Source: Owenweeksia sp. TMED14
GTDB lineage: Bacteria; Bacteroidota; Bacteroidia; Flavobacteriales; Schleiferiaceae
DNA: 64,000 nt
Reading direction: 5' to 3'
NCBI GenBank assembly: GCA_949529985.1
Contig: CATIRS010000040.1
Coordinates: 1-64,000 of the forward strand
Every line of letters starts with the position of its first letter. Within the stretch, counting starts at the first letter, position 1. The notes under the pieces were generated by a model. The model had not been told where the DNA came from. It searched no databases and saw nothing but the letters and a program-made list of their open reading frames with translations. Positions 55,523 to 64,000 of the stretch are shown here, in pieces. The position numbers were made by a program, and so were the translations under genes.

Positions 55523-55846
55523 ATGGGTCGCTTAGAATTTATTTTGAAATCTCCTTGGTGGAAGCGCCTTACCAGCAAATATGTTTTAGCCACAATGTTT
55601 TTTGCATTTTGGATGCTTTTCATTGATAGAAGCTCAGTATTAATTCAGTTTGAACTCGATTCCAGACTCCAAGCTTTAGAGGACGGAATCAACTTTTATA
55701 AAAAAGAATTAAAGCAAACAGAAAATCAAATTGAAGCTCTTTCATCGGATCCAGAAAAACTAGAACGTTTTGCTCGCGAGAAGTTTTGGATGCACCGACC
55801 TGGCGAAAAAATTATTTTAGTTGCACCATTGAAGCATGAAAAATGA
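55523..55846 (+). CDS. divIC: septum formation initiator, FtsB/DivIC family
   Basis: A 107-residue bitopic division protein. A membrane helix (about 20-37) is followed by a coiled coil (about 45-78) and LERFAREKFWMHRPGEKIILV, the FtsB/DivIC motif. I use the ATG at 55523; a TTG two codons earlier is possible but lies within the -7 box. In Flavobacteria this gene commonly precedes the methylmalonyl-CoA mutase genes, as here. It ends in an ATGA overlap with mutA. Confidence 0.87.
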   Translation: MGRLEFILKSPWWKRLTSKYVLATMFFAFWMLFIDRSSVLIQFELDSRLQALEDGINFYKKELKQTENQIEALSSDPEKLERFAREKFWMHRPGEKIILVAPLKHEK

Positions 55847-56886
55847 GTGATCATGTCATCCTCCCAAATGGACTAACTCTGCCCAGAACCTCAAAAAAAT
55901 CAGGGAATACCTTCACACCATGGCTTGGCGTCAATCCACCATTTATTCATAAGAATTTACTCGAAATCGTAGAAGTAGATAAAAATATTTCTGAATCCAA
56001 TACTTTAGCATTAGATGCACTTAATAATGGTGCCTCTTCATTATGGTTTAATCTCAAAGATCATAGAGATATTCCAAAACTTTTAGAAAATATACGTTTA
56101 GACATAGCTCCTGTTCACATTTCTGGAAATTTGCATCCAGAAGATATTTTAAAGGCTTTTAAATCACTCCCTAAGTCGCAAAATCAGCATTTATGGCATG
56201 GAAGTATTAATATTGACCCATTCAAAAATGCAATTTCAAATGGTAGATGGTTCTCAGGGTCTGCGCATGAAGATATTTCCAGATTCAACTTAAAAATACC
56301 CCAAAATGTTCGCAGTATTTGTTCTAACGCAAATTGCATCCCCAATAATAACGTCATAGACCAGGTAGCATTCACCATATCGAGCTTAATAATACAACTT
56401 GATATTTTAGGGTGGAATAATTCAGATAGATGTCTAGTTTTTTTAAAATCACAAAGTAACTATCTTGAAACTATTGCCATGACTCAAGCAATTAGGATAC
56501 TATGGAGATCAATTTTGGAAAAAAATAATAGATTAGATTCCTCATTATGGATTTGTGGAGAAACTTCGTTACAAACTCATGAAGACCCTGCTCAACAATT
56601 AATTTCAAGAGGTATCGAAGCCCAATCTTTATGGTTAGGAGGTTGTAATGAAATAGTTATTCATCCTGTTGACTCTAGTTCTAAGGCTAAACAATGGGCC
56701 CGAGATCAATTCCTCATTCTTGCATATGAGACCGGACTTACTAGAGAGAAAGACATACTTAAAGGCTCATATCTAATTGATGAGTGGTCAGAGAAAATTA
56801 TTCTTGCATCAAAAGAGAAAATAAATAAATGGGTTAATAATCACTCATTTATTAAAGAAATTGAAAATGAAACTTTGTGGGAATGA
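55843..56886 (+). CDS. mutA: methylmalonyl-CoA mutase small (beta) subunit, compact form
   Basis: A 347-residue protein resembling the TIM-barrel part of the non-catalytic small subunit. Signs are [18 protein letters not shown], an [13 protein letters not shown] stretch and [21 protein letters not shown]. There is no cobalamin-binding domain and it is shorter than small subunits I know. It is coupled to divIC and mutB by ATGA overlaps on both sides, which supports a subunit role. Residues needed for catalysis are not expected in this subunit. Confidence 0.78.
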   Translation: MSDHVILPNGLTLPRTSKKSGNTFTPWLGVNPPFIHKNLLEIVEVDKNISESNTLALDALNNGASSLWFNLKDHRDIPKLLENIRLDIAPVHISGNLHPEDILKAFKSLPKSQNQHLWHGSINIDPFKNAISNGRWFSGSAHEDISRFNLKIPQNVRSICSNANCIPNNNVIDQVAFTISSLIIQLDILGWNNSDRCLVFLKSQSNYLETIAMTQAIRILWRSILEKNNRLDSSLWICGETSLQTHEDPAQQLISRGIEAQSLWLGGCNEIVIHPVDSSSKAKQWARDQFLILAYETGLTREKDILKGSYLIDEWSEKIILASKEKINKWVNNHSFIKEIENETLWE

Positions 56887-58898
56887 ATAAGGAAAACCGT
56901 TACTCACATGAGTCTGATTCAGCAGGAGAGTTTCCATATCTAAGGGGACCTTACAAGACAATGTATAGCAAGAGACCATGGACAATTAGACAATATGCCG
57001 GGTTTTCTACAGCAGAAGAAAGTAATTCTTTCTACCGAAAAAATCTTCAAGCAGGACAAAAAGGATTAAGTATTGCATTTGACCTAGCTACGCATAGAGG
57101 ATATGACAGTGATCATCCTCGCGTTTCAGGAGATGTAGGAAAGGCTGGCGTAGCAATTGACAGCGTAGAGGACATGAAACGACTTTTTGTCGGAATCCCA
57201 CTAGAGAATATGTCGGTCTCCATGACGATGAATGGTGCCGTTATCCCAATTTTAGCATTTTTTATTGTCGCCGGAAAAGAACAAGGAGTTGATATTGAAA
57301 AACTAACCGGTACTATTCAAAATGATATATTAAAAGAATTTATGGTTCGTAATACCTACATCTATCCTCCTGAAGATAGTATGAGATTAATAGGCGATAT
57401 ATTCAAGTTCACAAGTCATAATATGCCGAAATTTAATAACATTAGCATTTCAGGATATCATATGCAAGAGGCAGGTGCGACAGCTGAAATTGAATTGGCA
57501 TATACTCTAGCGGATGGAATGGAGTATCTAAAAACCGGACTCGCTTCCGGACTCAAAATAGATGAATTTGCTCCTCGATTTAGCTTTTTTTGGGGGATTG
57601 GAATGGACTTTATCACTGAAACTGCTAAACTTCGAGCCGCCAGAGTTTTGTGGGCTCGAATTGTAGATAAATTTGGTTCAATAAACCCTAAAAGCAAAAT
57701 ACTCCGTGCGCACTGTCAAACCAGTGGATGGAGTCTTACCGAGCAGCAACCATTCAATAACATATCTCGCACCTCGTTTGAAGCACTTTCAGCAGTGATT
57801 GGAGGTACGCAATCCTTACATACAAACGCTCTAGATGAAGCTATAGCGCTACCAACAGAATATTCAGCAAAAATTGCACGCGAAACTCAGATTCATTTAC
57901 AGTCAAATATTGGAATTACAGATTTCATAGATCCTTTTGCTGGAAGTATCGTTTTAGAAAAACGCACCTCAGAACTATTAAATGATTCATGGAAGTTAAT
58001 TGAGGAAATTGAAAATATAGGTGGAATGACAAAAGCTATTGAAATGGGCATTCCTAAATTGCGTATCGAGGAATCTGCTGCAACTAAACAAGCTAGACTT
58101 GATTCTGGAAGAGAAATTCTAGTCGGTGTAAATGCTTTTCAGCAGTCAGAAAATGAAAACATTGAAGTTCGCGAAGTTGATGATTTTAAAGTGAGAGAGT
58201 CTCAAATAAAACGGCTTCATGACTTAAAAATTTCGCGAGACAATCATGCTGTGAAGCTCGCGCTCTCAGAATTAAAAAAATGCGCTTCAAGTAAAAATGG
58301 CAACTTGTTAGAAAAAGCAATTACGGCAGCAGAAAAAAGAGCAACTTTAGGCGAAATAAGTAGTGCCTTAGAATCAGTTTTTGGAAGATATAAAGCAAGT
58401 AATCAACTTATTTCTGGTATTTATAAAAAAGAAAATTCTCAAGATCCAGCTTTTATCAAATCAAAAAAACTAGCTTCCTTATTCTCTAAAAATGAGGGTA
58501 GACCTCCAAGAATTTTAATAGCAAAAATGGGACAAGATGGACACGATCGCGGGGCTAAAGTTGTCGCATCTAGTTTTGCAGATATTGGTTTTGATGTAGA
58601 TCTAGGGCCATTATTTCAAACACCAGAAGAAGCAGCAAAACAGGCCGTAGAAAATGATGTTCACTGGATTGGTGTTTCAACGCTAGCAGCTGGTCACAAA
58701 ACACTTGTTCCAGAGTTAATCAAGTCACTTGAGAAACTGGATCGACACGATATTCAAATAATTGTTGGCGGTGTCGTTCCGAAATCTGATTATCGTTTTC
58801 TATTCTCATTAGGCGTTGTAGCTGTTTTCGGACCCGGGAGTCCTATTTCAGAATCTGCTTCTAAAATTTTAGAACTTGCTTTAAAACAGAGATTTTAA
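56883..58898 (+). CDS. mutB: methylmalonyl-CoA mutase large (alpha) subunit
   Basis: A 671-residue B12 enzyme that interconverts methylmalonyl-CoA and succinyl-CoA. The substrate barrel has [38 protein letters not shown] and [14 protein letters not shown]. The C-terminal cobalamin domain has the DxHxxG motif in [12 protein letters not shown], then GVSTLAAGH and IIVGGVVP. The ATG at 56883 forms an ATGA overlap with mutA. A GTG at 56877 would add two residues. meaB follows after 3 bases. Confidence 0.95.
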   Translation: MNKENRYSHESDSAGEFPYLRGPYKTMYSKRPWTIRQYAGFSTAEESNSFYRKNLQAGQKGLSIAFDLATHRGYDSDHPRVSGDVGKAGVAIDSVEDMKRLFVGIPLENMSVSMTMNGAVIPILAFFIVAGKEQGVDIEKLTGTIQNDILKEFMVRNTYIYPPEDSMRLIGDIFKFTSHNMPKFNNISISGYHMQEAGATAEIELAYTLADGMEYLKTGLASGLKIDEFAPRFSFFWGIGMDFITETAKLRAARVLWARIVDKFGSINPKSKILRAHCQTSGWSLTEQQPFNNISRTSFEALSAVIGGTQSLHTNALDEAIALPTEYSAKIARETQIHLQSNIGITDFIDPFAGSIVLEKRTSELLNDSWKLIEEIENIGGMTKAIEMGIPKLRIEESAATKQARLDSGREILVGVNAFQQSENENIEVREVDDFKVRESQIKRLHDLKISRDNHAVKLALSELKKCASSKNGNLLEKAITAAEKRATLGEISSALESVFGRYKASNQLISGIYKKENSQDPAFIKSKKLASLFSKNEGRPPRILIAKMGQDGHDRGAKVVASSFADIGFDVDLGPLFQTPEEAAKQAVENDVHWIGVSTLAAGHKTLVPELIKSLEKLDRHDIQIIVGGVVPKSDYRFLFSLGVVAVFGPGSPISESASKILELALKQRF

Positions 58899-58901
58899 AA
58901 T

Positions 58902-59930
58902 ATGTCAATAAATCCAAATGCAAAAGTCTCACCAAAAACTGCATGGGATATACGATCATTGGCAAAAGGAATTTCCAATGGTAACATATCCATGCTCTCT
59001 AAAGGAATAACCTTAATGGAGAGCAGGCTTAAAGAAGATCGACTTTTAGCAACAAAACTGATCGAACTTTTACCAAAAGTTAAAAACGTCACTTTTCGAA
59101 TTGGAATTACTGGTAACCCTGGAGCTGGGAAAAGTACTTTAATTGAAAGATTAGGTAATCGTTATATTGAAAATGGATTGAAAGTAGCAGTTCTTGCGAT
59201 TGACCCTAGTAGCTCAAGTAGTGGCGGGAGTATTCTTGGTGATAAGACTAGAATGGAACAATTATCTCGACAAAACGAAGCTTTCATTAGGCCGTCATCA
59301 TCATCTGGAACCTTAGGTGGAGTCGGGAGAAGCACGAGAGAAATTATCCATCTTTGCGAAGCAGCAGGATATGATCGAATCATTGTGGAAACTGTTGGTG
59401 TTGGACAAAATGAAACTGCCGTTGAAAACTTCGTTGACTGCTTTGTTTTAATTGCCATACCAGGCGCAGGTGATGAAATCCAAGGGATTAAACGAGGAAT
59501 TATTGAACGTGCTGACATAATAGCAGTTAATAAAGCTGATGGGGCACAAACTGATTTAGCAAAAATCGCATTAGGATTTTTTAAAAATGTGGTGCATTTA
59601 TATCCGCGTGAAGATAAATGGTCCGTTCCAGCTATTTCAATCAGCGCTGTGGAGAACAATGGAATTGATCGTCTTTTAAAATTAGTTGAAAAATGCTGCA
59701 GATTTCGCTTTCAAGATGGATATCTTGAATTTCGAAGAAAAAAACAAAATGAAGTTGCATTTGAAAAAAACTGGAAATCACAAATTATCTTTGAACTTTT
59801 AGAAAAAAAAGATTTTCAAAAAATTTATATGATTGTTAAAAATAAAATTCAAAATGGTGACTTAAGCCCTGAAAAAGGCACTGATTTGATTGTAAAAAAG
59901 TTTCTTGAGAAAATTAAAACTCTTCGATAA
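58902..59930 (+). CDS. meaB: methylmalonyl-CoA mutase-associated GTPase MeaB
   Basis: A 342-residue G3E-family GTPase that protects and reloads the mutase. The P-loop is GITGNPGAGKSTLIERL near residue 66, then LAIDPSSSSSGGSILGDKTRM, ETVGVGQNETAV and VNKADG (the NKxD motif). It completes the divIC-mutA-mutB-meaB operon and overlaps the convergent gene at 59914 by 17 bases. Confidence 0.94.
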   Translation: MSINPNAKVSPKTAWDIRSLAKGISNGNISMLSKGITLMESRLKEDRLLATKLIELLPKVKNVTFRIGITGNPGAGKSTLIERLGNRYIENGLKVAVLAIDPSSSSSGGSILGDKTRMEQLSRQNEAFIRPSSSSGTLGGVGRSTREIIHLCEAAGYDRIIVETVGVGQNETAVENFVDCFVLIAIPGAGDEIQGIKRGIIERADIIAVNKADGAQTDLAKIALGFFKNVVHLYPREDKWSVPAISISAVENNGIDRLLKLVEKCCRFRFQDGYLEFRRKKQNEVAFEKNWKSQIIFELLEKKDFQKIYMIVKNKIQNGDLSPEKGTDLIVKKFLEKIKTLR

Positions 59931-60435
59931 CCTCTTGACGTAAGTAACTCAAGGCAGACTTAGATGGAATATTTTCCATTTGAATAGCTGCTTTAAGAAC
60001 AGCCTTACTCAGATCAGCTCCAGAAGCCTCTGCCCCTAGCTCTGCAGAGACAGTATTGACTATTGAAACCATCGTGCTTTTCGACGCGACTACCATTTCC
60101 CACATTCTGTCGGAAACATAAATTTGCTGACTTAAGTTATGTTCGAATTCACCTCGAATACTCTGTTGAATTAATAATAAATATTCTTGATTTGTAAGAT
60201 TACCTGCCTTAACCCGGAGTAAAATTGAATTTGGACTGATTCTTTCGAGGAATAATGCTAAACGCTCATAAGCCTGCATTCTAATTGGAAGGGATTGCTT
60301 TTGAGCAGCTCGGACTCTCTCACTCTTTCTACGTTTGTCCTCATTATCTAAGAAACTTGACATCATTAAATAAACAATTATCAAAATAAGTATTGATGGG
60401 AAAATTGTGCGAAAAGTATCCAAAAAAATATCCAT
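59914..60435 (-). CDS. unassigned membrane-anchored protein
   Basis: A 173-residue protein with one N-terminal membrane helix (about 11-27, FPSILILIIVYLMMSSFL) and a charged linker, then a helical soluble domain. LPIRMQAYERLALFLERI and SQQIYVSDRMWEMVVASKSTMVSIVN are the strongest segments and look conserved in Bacteroidota, but I cannot name a function. It is transcribed alone on the minus strand, and its 3' end overlaps meaB by 17 bases. Confidence 0.75.
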   Translation of the reverse strand: MDIFLDTFRTIFPSILILIIVYLMMSSFLDNEDKRRKSERVRAAQKQSLPIRMQAYERLALFLERISPNSILLRVKAGNLTNQEYLLLIQQSIRGEFEHNLSQQIYVSDRMWEMVVASKSTMVSIVNTVSAELGAEASGADLSKAVLKAAIQMENIPSKSALSYLRQEVIEEF

Positions 60436-60480
60436 GAAACAAATATCGGGCTTTTACTTGCAATTCATACTTTTACACAG

Positions 60481-61662
60481 ATGCTTTTTCTATCTAACCG
60501 AGTAAAGTCATTGGAAGTCCCAATGACTATTGAGATGACAAAAAAATGCCGTGCATTGCAAGACGCAGGTCATGATATCGTCAGTTTAAGTCTTGGAGAA
60601 CCTGACTTCGATACACCCGACTTTATAAAGTCTGCAGGAAAAGAAGGGATCGATCAAAACTATTCTCACTATATGCCAGTCACTGGATATCTTGATTTAC
60701 GCAATGCGATTGTTAAAAAATTTAAAAGAGATAATAATCTCTTTTACAACGCCAATCAGATTGTCGTAAGTACTGGTGCAAAGCAGTCAATTGCAAATAT
60801 TGTTATGGCAATAGTCAACGAAGGTGATGATGTTATTATACCGGCACCTTATTGGGTATCATATTCTGATCTTGTAAAGTTTATGGGAGGGAATGTAGTT
60901 TCACCCAAAGCAGGAGTTGACCAAGGATTTAAAATAACCGCATCACAATTAGAGTCTTCTATTTCTAAGAGAACTAAACTGATGATATTTTCGAGCCCAA
61001 ATAATCCCAGCGGAGCGATGTATTCAAAAGCAGAATTAGAGTCCTTAATTCACGTTCTCAAAAAACATCCCCAAGTTTGGATAATAAGCGACGAAATTTA
61101 TGAATATATACAATATGGAAACGACCATATAAGTTTAGCTTCATTTGATGGAATGAAAGAGCGAGTGGCAACTGTGAATGGACTTTCAAAAGGATTTGCT
61201 ATGACTGGATGGCGATTAGGCTTTATGGGTGCTCCTGAACCCTTAGCAAGGGCTTGCGAAAAAATACAAAGCCAATTCACTAGTGGAGCATCAAGTATTG
61301 CTCAAAGAGCTGCTATATCTGCTGTTCTAGCGGGGCCCAAAAAAGTAGATTATATGATTGACGCTTTTACAGCTAGAAGAACTTTATTGGCTGATCTATT
61401 AAGGAAAGCCAACCATTTAAAGTTCATTAAACCTGAAGGGGCATTTTATCTTTTTGTTGATGCCTCAAGCTATTTAAATGAAAATTATAAATCGGCACAA
61501 GATCTTTGTATGGCTATCTTAGATGGTGGAGTAGCATCGGTCCCAGGGGACGCCTTCGGTTTAGACGGTCATATAAGATTTAGCTACGCTGTGTCAGAGG
61601 AAGACCTTAAAAAAGCAGGAAAACGTATCGTTACCACCCTAAATTCTATAAAAGCGAATTAA
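60481..61662 (+). CDS. aspC: aspartate aminotransferase-type PLP enzyme
   Basis: A 393-residue class I aminotransferase (AspC/AspB subgroup Ib). SLGEPDFDTPDFI near the N-terminus, SSPNNPSGAMYS, SDEIYEYI, the PLP lysine in NGLSKGFAMTGWRLGF near 237 and the substrate Arg in HIRFSYA are all present. It would interconvert aspartate and oxaloacetate, though some relatives use other amino acids. trkH begins at the base after its stop codon. Confidence 0.92.
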   Translation: MLFLSNRVKSLEVPMTIEMTKKCRALQDAGHDIVSLSLGEPDFDTPDFIKSAGKEGIDQNYSHYMPVTGYLDLRNAIVKKFKRDNNLFYNANQIVVSTGAKQSIANIVMAIVNEGDDVIIPAPYWVSYSDLVKFMGGNVVSPKAGVDQGFKITASQLESSISKRTKLMIFSSPNNPSGAMYSKAELESLIHVLKKHPQVWIISDEIYEYIQYGNDHISLASFDGMKERVATVNGLSKGFAMTGWRLGFMGAPEPLARACEKIQSQFTSGASSIAQRAAISAVLAGPKKVDYMIDAFTARRTLLADLLRKANHLKFIKPEGAFYLFVDASSYLNENYKSAQDLCMAILDGGVASVPGDAFGLDGHIRFSYAVSEEDLKKAGKRIVTTLNSIKAN

Positions 61663-63492
61663 GTGAATGCGTCAAATCGTAAAATATTGTATCTAATCCG
61701 TGAATGGATTAATTTGAGAATTTACAGTAGCAAGACAATTGTAATAAAAATTCTGCGATTAATAAGTATTCCTTTGTCAATTGCTACCGTTTGCTCTTTG
61801 ATCGTAAGCCAGGGTTTTTCATTAAATGAGGACGAAAATAGACTAGTTAACTATTTACTTAAAGGGACAATAGGTTTTTATATTTTAAAATATTTAGTAG
61901 AACTTTTTTATTCATTTTCACCCATCTCATTTTTAAAGAATTCCAAGTGGGAAAGTCTATTAATGCTTTATATGGTGATTAATATTTTCCTTATGACAGC
62001 CTTTGAAATCGAAATATTTTCTTCGCTCGGAAAATATTTTGGTTTTATAAAACTTGAGCAGGTAATCATGTTATTCATTCAAGGGTATTTTCTAATATTT
62101 GTTGCTTTAGAGATGGGAAAAGCGAGTAGGTTTTTGCCCTATCTCAAGCTTAGTCCACCCGCTCTATTAGTCTCCAGTTTTCTACTTATCACCTCTCTAG
62201 GTACGTTATTTTTATTAATGCCCGAAATGACAAAAAGTGGCGAAGGAATGAGTTTGTACGAAGCTTCATTTACAAGTGTTTCTGCCGTGAGTGTGACTGG
62301 TTTAAACATTATTAATGTAGCAGACTTTTTAAGTTTCAAAGGGAAGGTTGCCGTGATGATATTAATTCAATTGGGCGGCTTAAATTTCATTGCATTTGCA
62401 AGCATACTTGCTCTTTTAGCAAGTTCTAGTATTGGAACTAGGTATAAAAGTCTAATTCAAGTAGAATACAGTTCTGACTCCTTAGAATCCTCTGCTAACC
62501 TTATTAAACAAATATTCAAATTCTCAATTATTTTTGAACTTGGTGCTACGGTTTTACTCTTTTTCTCTTGGGGTGAATATGAATTTGAACATATTGGAGA
62601 GAAAATTTTCTTTAGCATATTTCATTCAATATCAGCCTTCAATAATGCTGGATTTACATTGTTCTCTCAAGGACTCGCGCATCCTCTAATAAGTCAAAAT
62701 GTTTCGTTTATGACAATTATGGCAACTACTATAATTCTAGGGGGACTTGGATTTGGCACTATCCACGATCTTTTCTCTAATCGTGCAGTTTCAATAAGAA
62801 GAAATAATCCTTGGAAGCATCTCAAGGTGAATTCTAAAATTGCTCTTTACTCTACAATTGTATTAATTTTTATTGGTTCCTTGTTATTTGCAACCCTTGA
62901 AAAGAAAGAAATATTAGATGGATTAATCGCAGGCCAAAAAGCATTTTCCTCTTTTTTACAGATAACGATAGGGAGAACAGCAGGGTTTAACATCATTGAT
63001 ATCGGGGACTTAGCACTACCAACTCTTTTAGTTCTTATGATCCTAATGTTTATTGGAGGAGCCTCAGGATCAACAGCAGGAGGGATAAAGACATCAACAT
63101 TTACTTTAGTCTTTATGAATGCACTTTCGACAATAAGGGGTCGTAAACGTGTAGAGCTGTTTCGACACACGATTCCTTTAGAGATGTTAAATTTAGCGTT
63201 AAGCGTTTTTCTTTTCACATTAGCAGGAGTTTTACTAGGAATATTTTTGCTTACGATCACAGATGGACATTTGGGGCTAACAAAATTAGCATTTGAACAA
63301 GTTTCGGCATTTTGTACAGTGGGTATGTCTATGGGTGTCACTTCAGAATTAAGCCATGCAGGTAAAATAATTCTCATGATTTCCATGCTAATTGGACGAA
63401 TTGGAACTGTAACTTTGGCATTTGCATTAACAAGAAGAAAAAAAGAGTCCCATGATTACACATATCCAAAAGCTCAAGTTCAAGTTGGATAG
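61663..63492 (+). CDS. trkH: TrkH-family potassium/sodium uptake protein
   Basis: A 609-residue ion transporter. The first 160 residues form four extra helices. The pore repeats follow with filter segments SVSAVSVTGLN, SAFNNAGFTLF, TIGRTAGFNII and SAFCTVGMSMG, each with the key Gly. GGASGSTAGGIKTSTF is the family intramembrane loop. The start is GTG at 61663, directly after aspC. The regulator TrkA is not adjacent. Confidence 0.92.
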   Translation: MNASNRKILYLIREWINLRIYSSKTIVIKILRLISIPLSIATVCSLIVSQGFSLNEDENRLVNYLLKGTIGFYILKYLVELFYSFSPISFLKNSKWESLLMLYMVINIFLMTAFEIEIFSSLGKYFGFIKLEQVIMLFIQGYFLIFVALEMGKASRFLPYLKLSPPALLVSSFLLITSLGTLFLLMPEMTKSGEGMSLYEASFTSVSAVSVTGLNIINVADFLSFKGKVAVMILIQLGGLNFIAFASILALLASSSIGTRYKSLIQVEYSSDSLESSANLIKQIFKFSIIFELGATVLLFFSWGEYEFEHIGEKIFFSIFHSISAFNNAGFTLFSQGLAHPLISQNVSFMTIMATTIILGGLGFGTIHDLFSNRAVSIRRNNPWKHLKVNSKIALYSTIVLIFIGSLLFATLEKKEILDGLIAGQKAFSSFLQITIGRTAGFNIIDIGDLALPTLLVLMILMFIGGASGSTAGGIKTSTFTLVFMNALSTIRGRKRVELFRHTIPLEMLNLALSVFLFTLAGVLLGIFLLTITDGHLGLTKLAFEQVSAFCTVGMSMGVTSELSHAGKIILMISMLIGRIGTVTLAFALTRRKKESHDYTYPKAQVQVG

Positions 63493-63504
63493 TATTGCAT
63501 TTAA

Positions 63505-64000
63505 ATGAAAATTGTTAAACCCTATCACTTAGACGGTTCAAAAAAAGAACAAGTCGCAAAAATGTTCAATTCCATTTCAAAGAGATATGATTTTTTAAAT
63601 CGTTTTTTATCTCTTGGAATTGATATTAATTGGCGAAATAAAACAGTTCAATTTATAAAAACGACAGGAGCTAAGTCTATACTTGATGTAGCAACAGGAA
63701 CAGCTGACTTAGCTATTTCATTAAGGAATAAAATTCCAGATTCTAAAATAACTGGTATTGACATTTCTTCTGGAATGCTCGAAGTTGGTCAACAAAAAAT
63801 TACTCGAAGAAAATTAGATTCTAATATATCGTTAATCCTAGGGGATGGAGAGGCCTTACCATTTCCAGATCACTCTTATGATGCAGTAACTGTAGCATTT
63901 GGAGTTCGTAATTTTGAGAATCTTGAAAATGGTCTACTTGAAATCCAAAGAGTATTAAAACCAGGAGGGTCCGTTGGGGTTTTAGAATTTTCAAAACCTG
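63505..64000 (+). CDS. ubiE: demethylmenaquinone methyltransferase (3' end outside window)
   Basis: The first 165 codons of a SAM methyltransferase run off the right edge. The start MKIVKPYHLDGSKKEQVAKM is followed by FNSISKRYDFLNRFLSLGID, typical of UbiE/MenG. The SAM motif is DVATGTADLA, then GIDISSGML and VAFGVRNFENL. It makes menaquinone, the respiratory quinone of Bacteroidota. The ATG is 13 bases after the trkH stop. Confidence 0.94.
   Translation, partial: MKIVKPYHLDGSKKEQVAKMFNSISKRYDFLNRFLSLGIDINWRNKTVQFIKTTGAKSILDVATGTADLAISLRNKIPDSKITGIDISSGMLEVGQQKITRRKLDSNISLILGDGEALPFPDHSYDAVTVAFGVRNFENLENGLLEIQRVLKPGGSVGVLEFSKP

Noticed and set aside
59162-59659. 165-codon open frame on the minus strand
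   Set aside because: It lies wholly inside meaB on the other strand; meaB has all GTPase motifs and the antisense product resembles no protein.
62847-63386. 179-codon open frame on the minus strand
   Set aside because: Antisense shadow of the TrkH pore repeats; the frame is open because of the codon pattern of the real gene.

Overview
The window is a chromosomal segment of a Bacteroidota bacterium, most likely order Flavobacteriales and probably aquatic. This rests on several lines of evidence: AT-rich sequence, TAnnTTTG-type -7 promoter boxes, fused SecDF, type III glutamine synthetase, a 949-residue CarB without the regulatory domain, a type IX secretion (T9SS) C-terminal sorting domain, a PorE-like envelope protein, a TonB-dependent receptor with a carboxypeptidase-regulatory domain, and gene orders that are usual in Flavobacteria (rpsU-xerC-tRNA cluster, purM-prfA-pyrF, gyrB-mdh, pyrG-yidC, divIC-mutA-mutB). 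I cannot assign a species. I see no rRNA, CRISPR array, prophage or insertion sequence.

Layout. 1-333: four minus-strand tRNAs (Thr-TGT, Tyr, Gly and the 5' end of a fourth, probably Thr), the cluster that normally leads into tuf beyond the left edge. 334-803: no intact gene, but what looks like a decayed hpf (ribosome hibernation factor) exactly where hpf is expected. 804-1937: xerC and rpsU. 2122-7647: an alanine/glycine:Na+ symporter and the tightly overlapping operon purM-prfA-pyrF-rmlD-like. 7670-12522: a PorE-like TPR/PD40/OmpA/LysM protein and glnN. 12631-23512 and on to 26628: tatA-secDF, a T9SS-exported FG-GAP protein, gyrB-mdh, and a translationally coupled TPR protein plus beta-barrel pair. 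26696-31961: FtsE-like ATPase, a double-glycosyltransferase fusion, queA and an Omp28-like lipoprotein. 32084-39572: pyrG-yidC-DUF3817 and rlmH-holA-TonB receptor. 39829-41546: BrkB/YihY-like protein, chalcone-isomerase-like protein and a probable DUF2147 relic. 41561-48940: surface-glycan genes (sulfotransferase, flippase, glycosyltransferase; then YfhO-like and another glycosyltransferase). 48950-52054: carB and rpmH. 52126-55487: short-chain dehydrogenase, 2-oxoglutarate/Fe(II) oxygenase and an exporter-type ABC transporter, packed as one operon. 55523-59930: divIC, methylmalonyl-CoA mutase small and large subunits, and meaB. 59914-64000: an unassigned membrane-anchored protein, an aspartate-type aminotransferase, TrkH and the start of ubiE/menG.

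Most of the window is housekeeping. Genes are packed with many 4-bp ATGA stop/start overlaps and convergent ends with zero or negative spacing. The most notable observations are the hpf relic, a set of promoters whose -7 box ends only 3-5 bases before the start codon (predicting leaderless mRNAs), a fused pair of glycosyltransferases, the sulfotransferase-flippase-glycosyltransferase operon, and the dehydrogenase-oxygenase-exporter operon of unknown product. I did not find a clear-cut new defence or mobile system.
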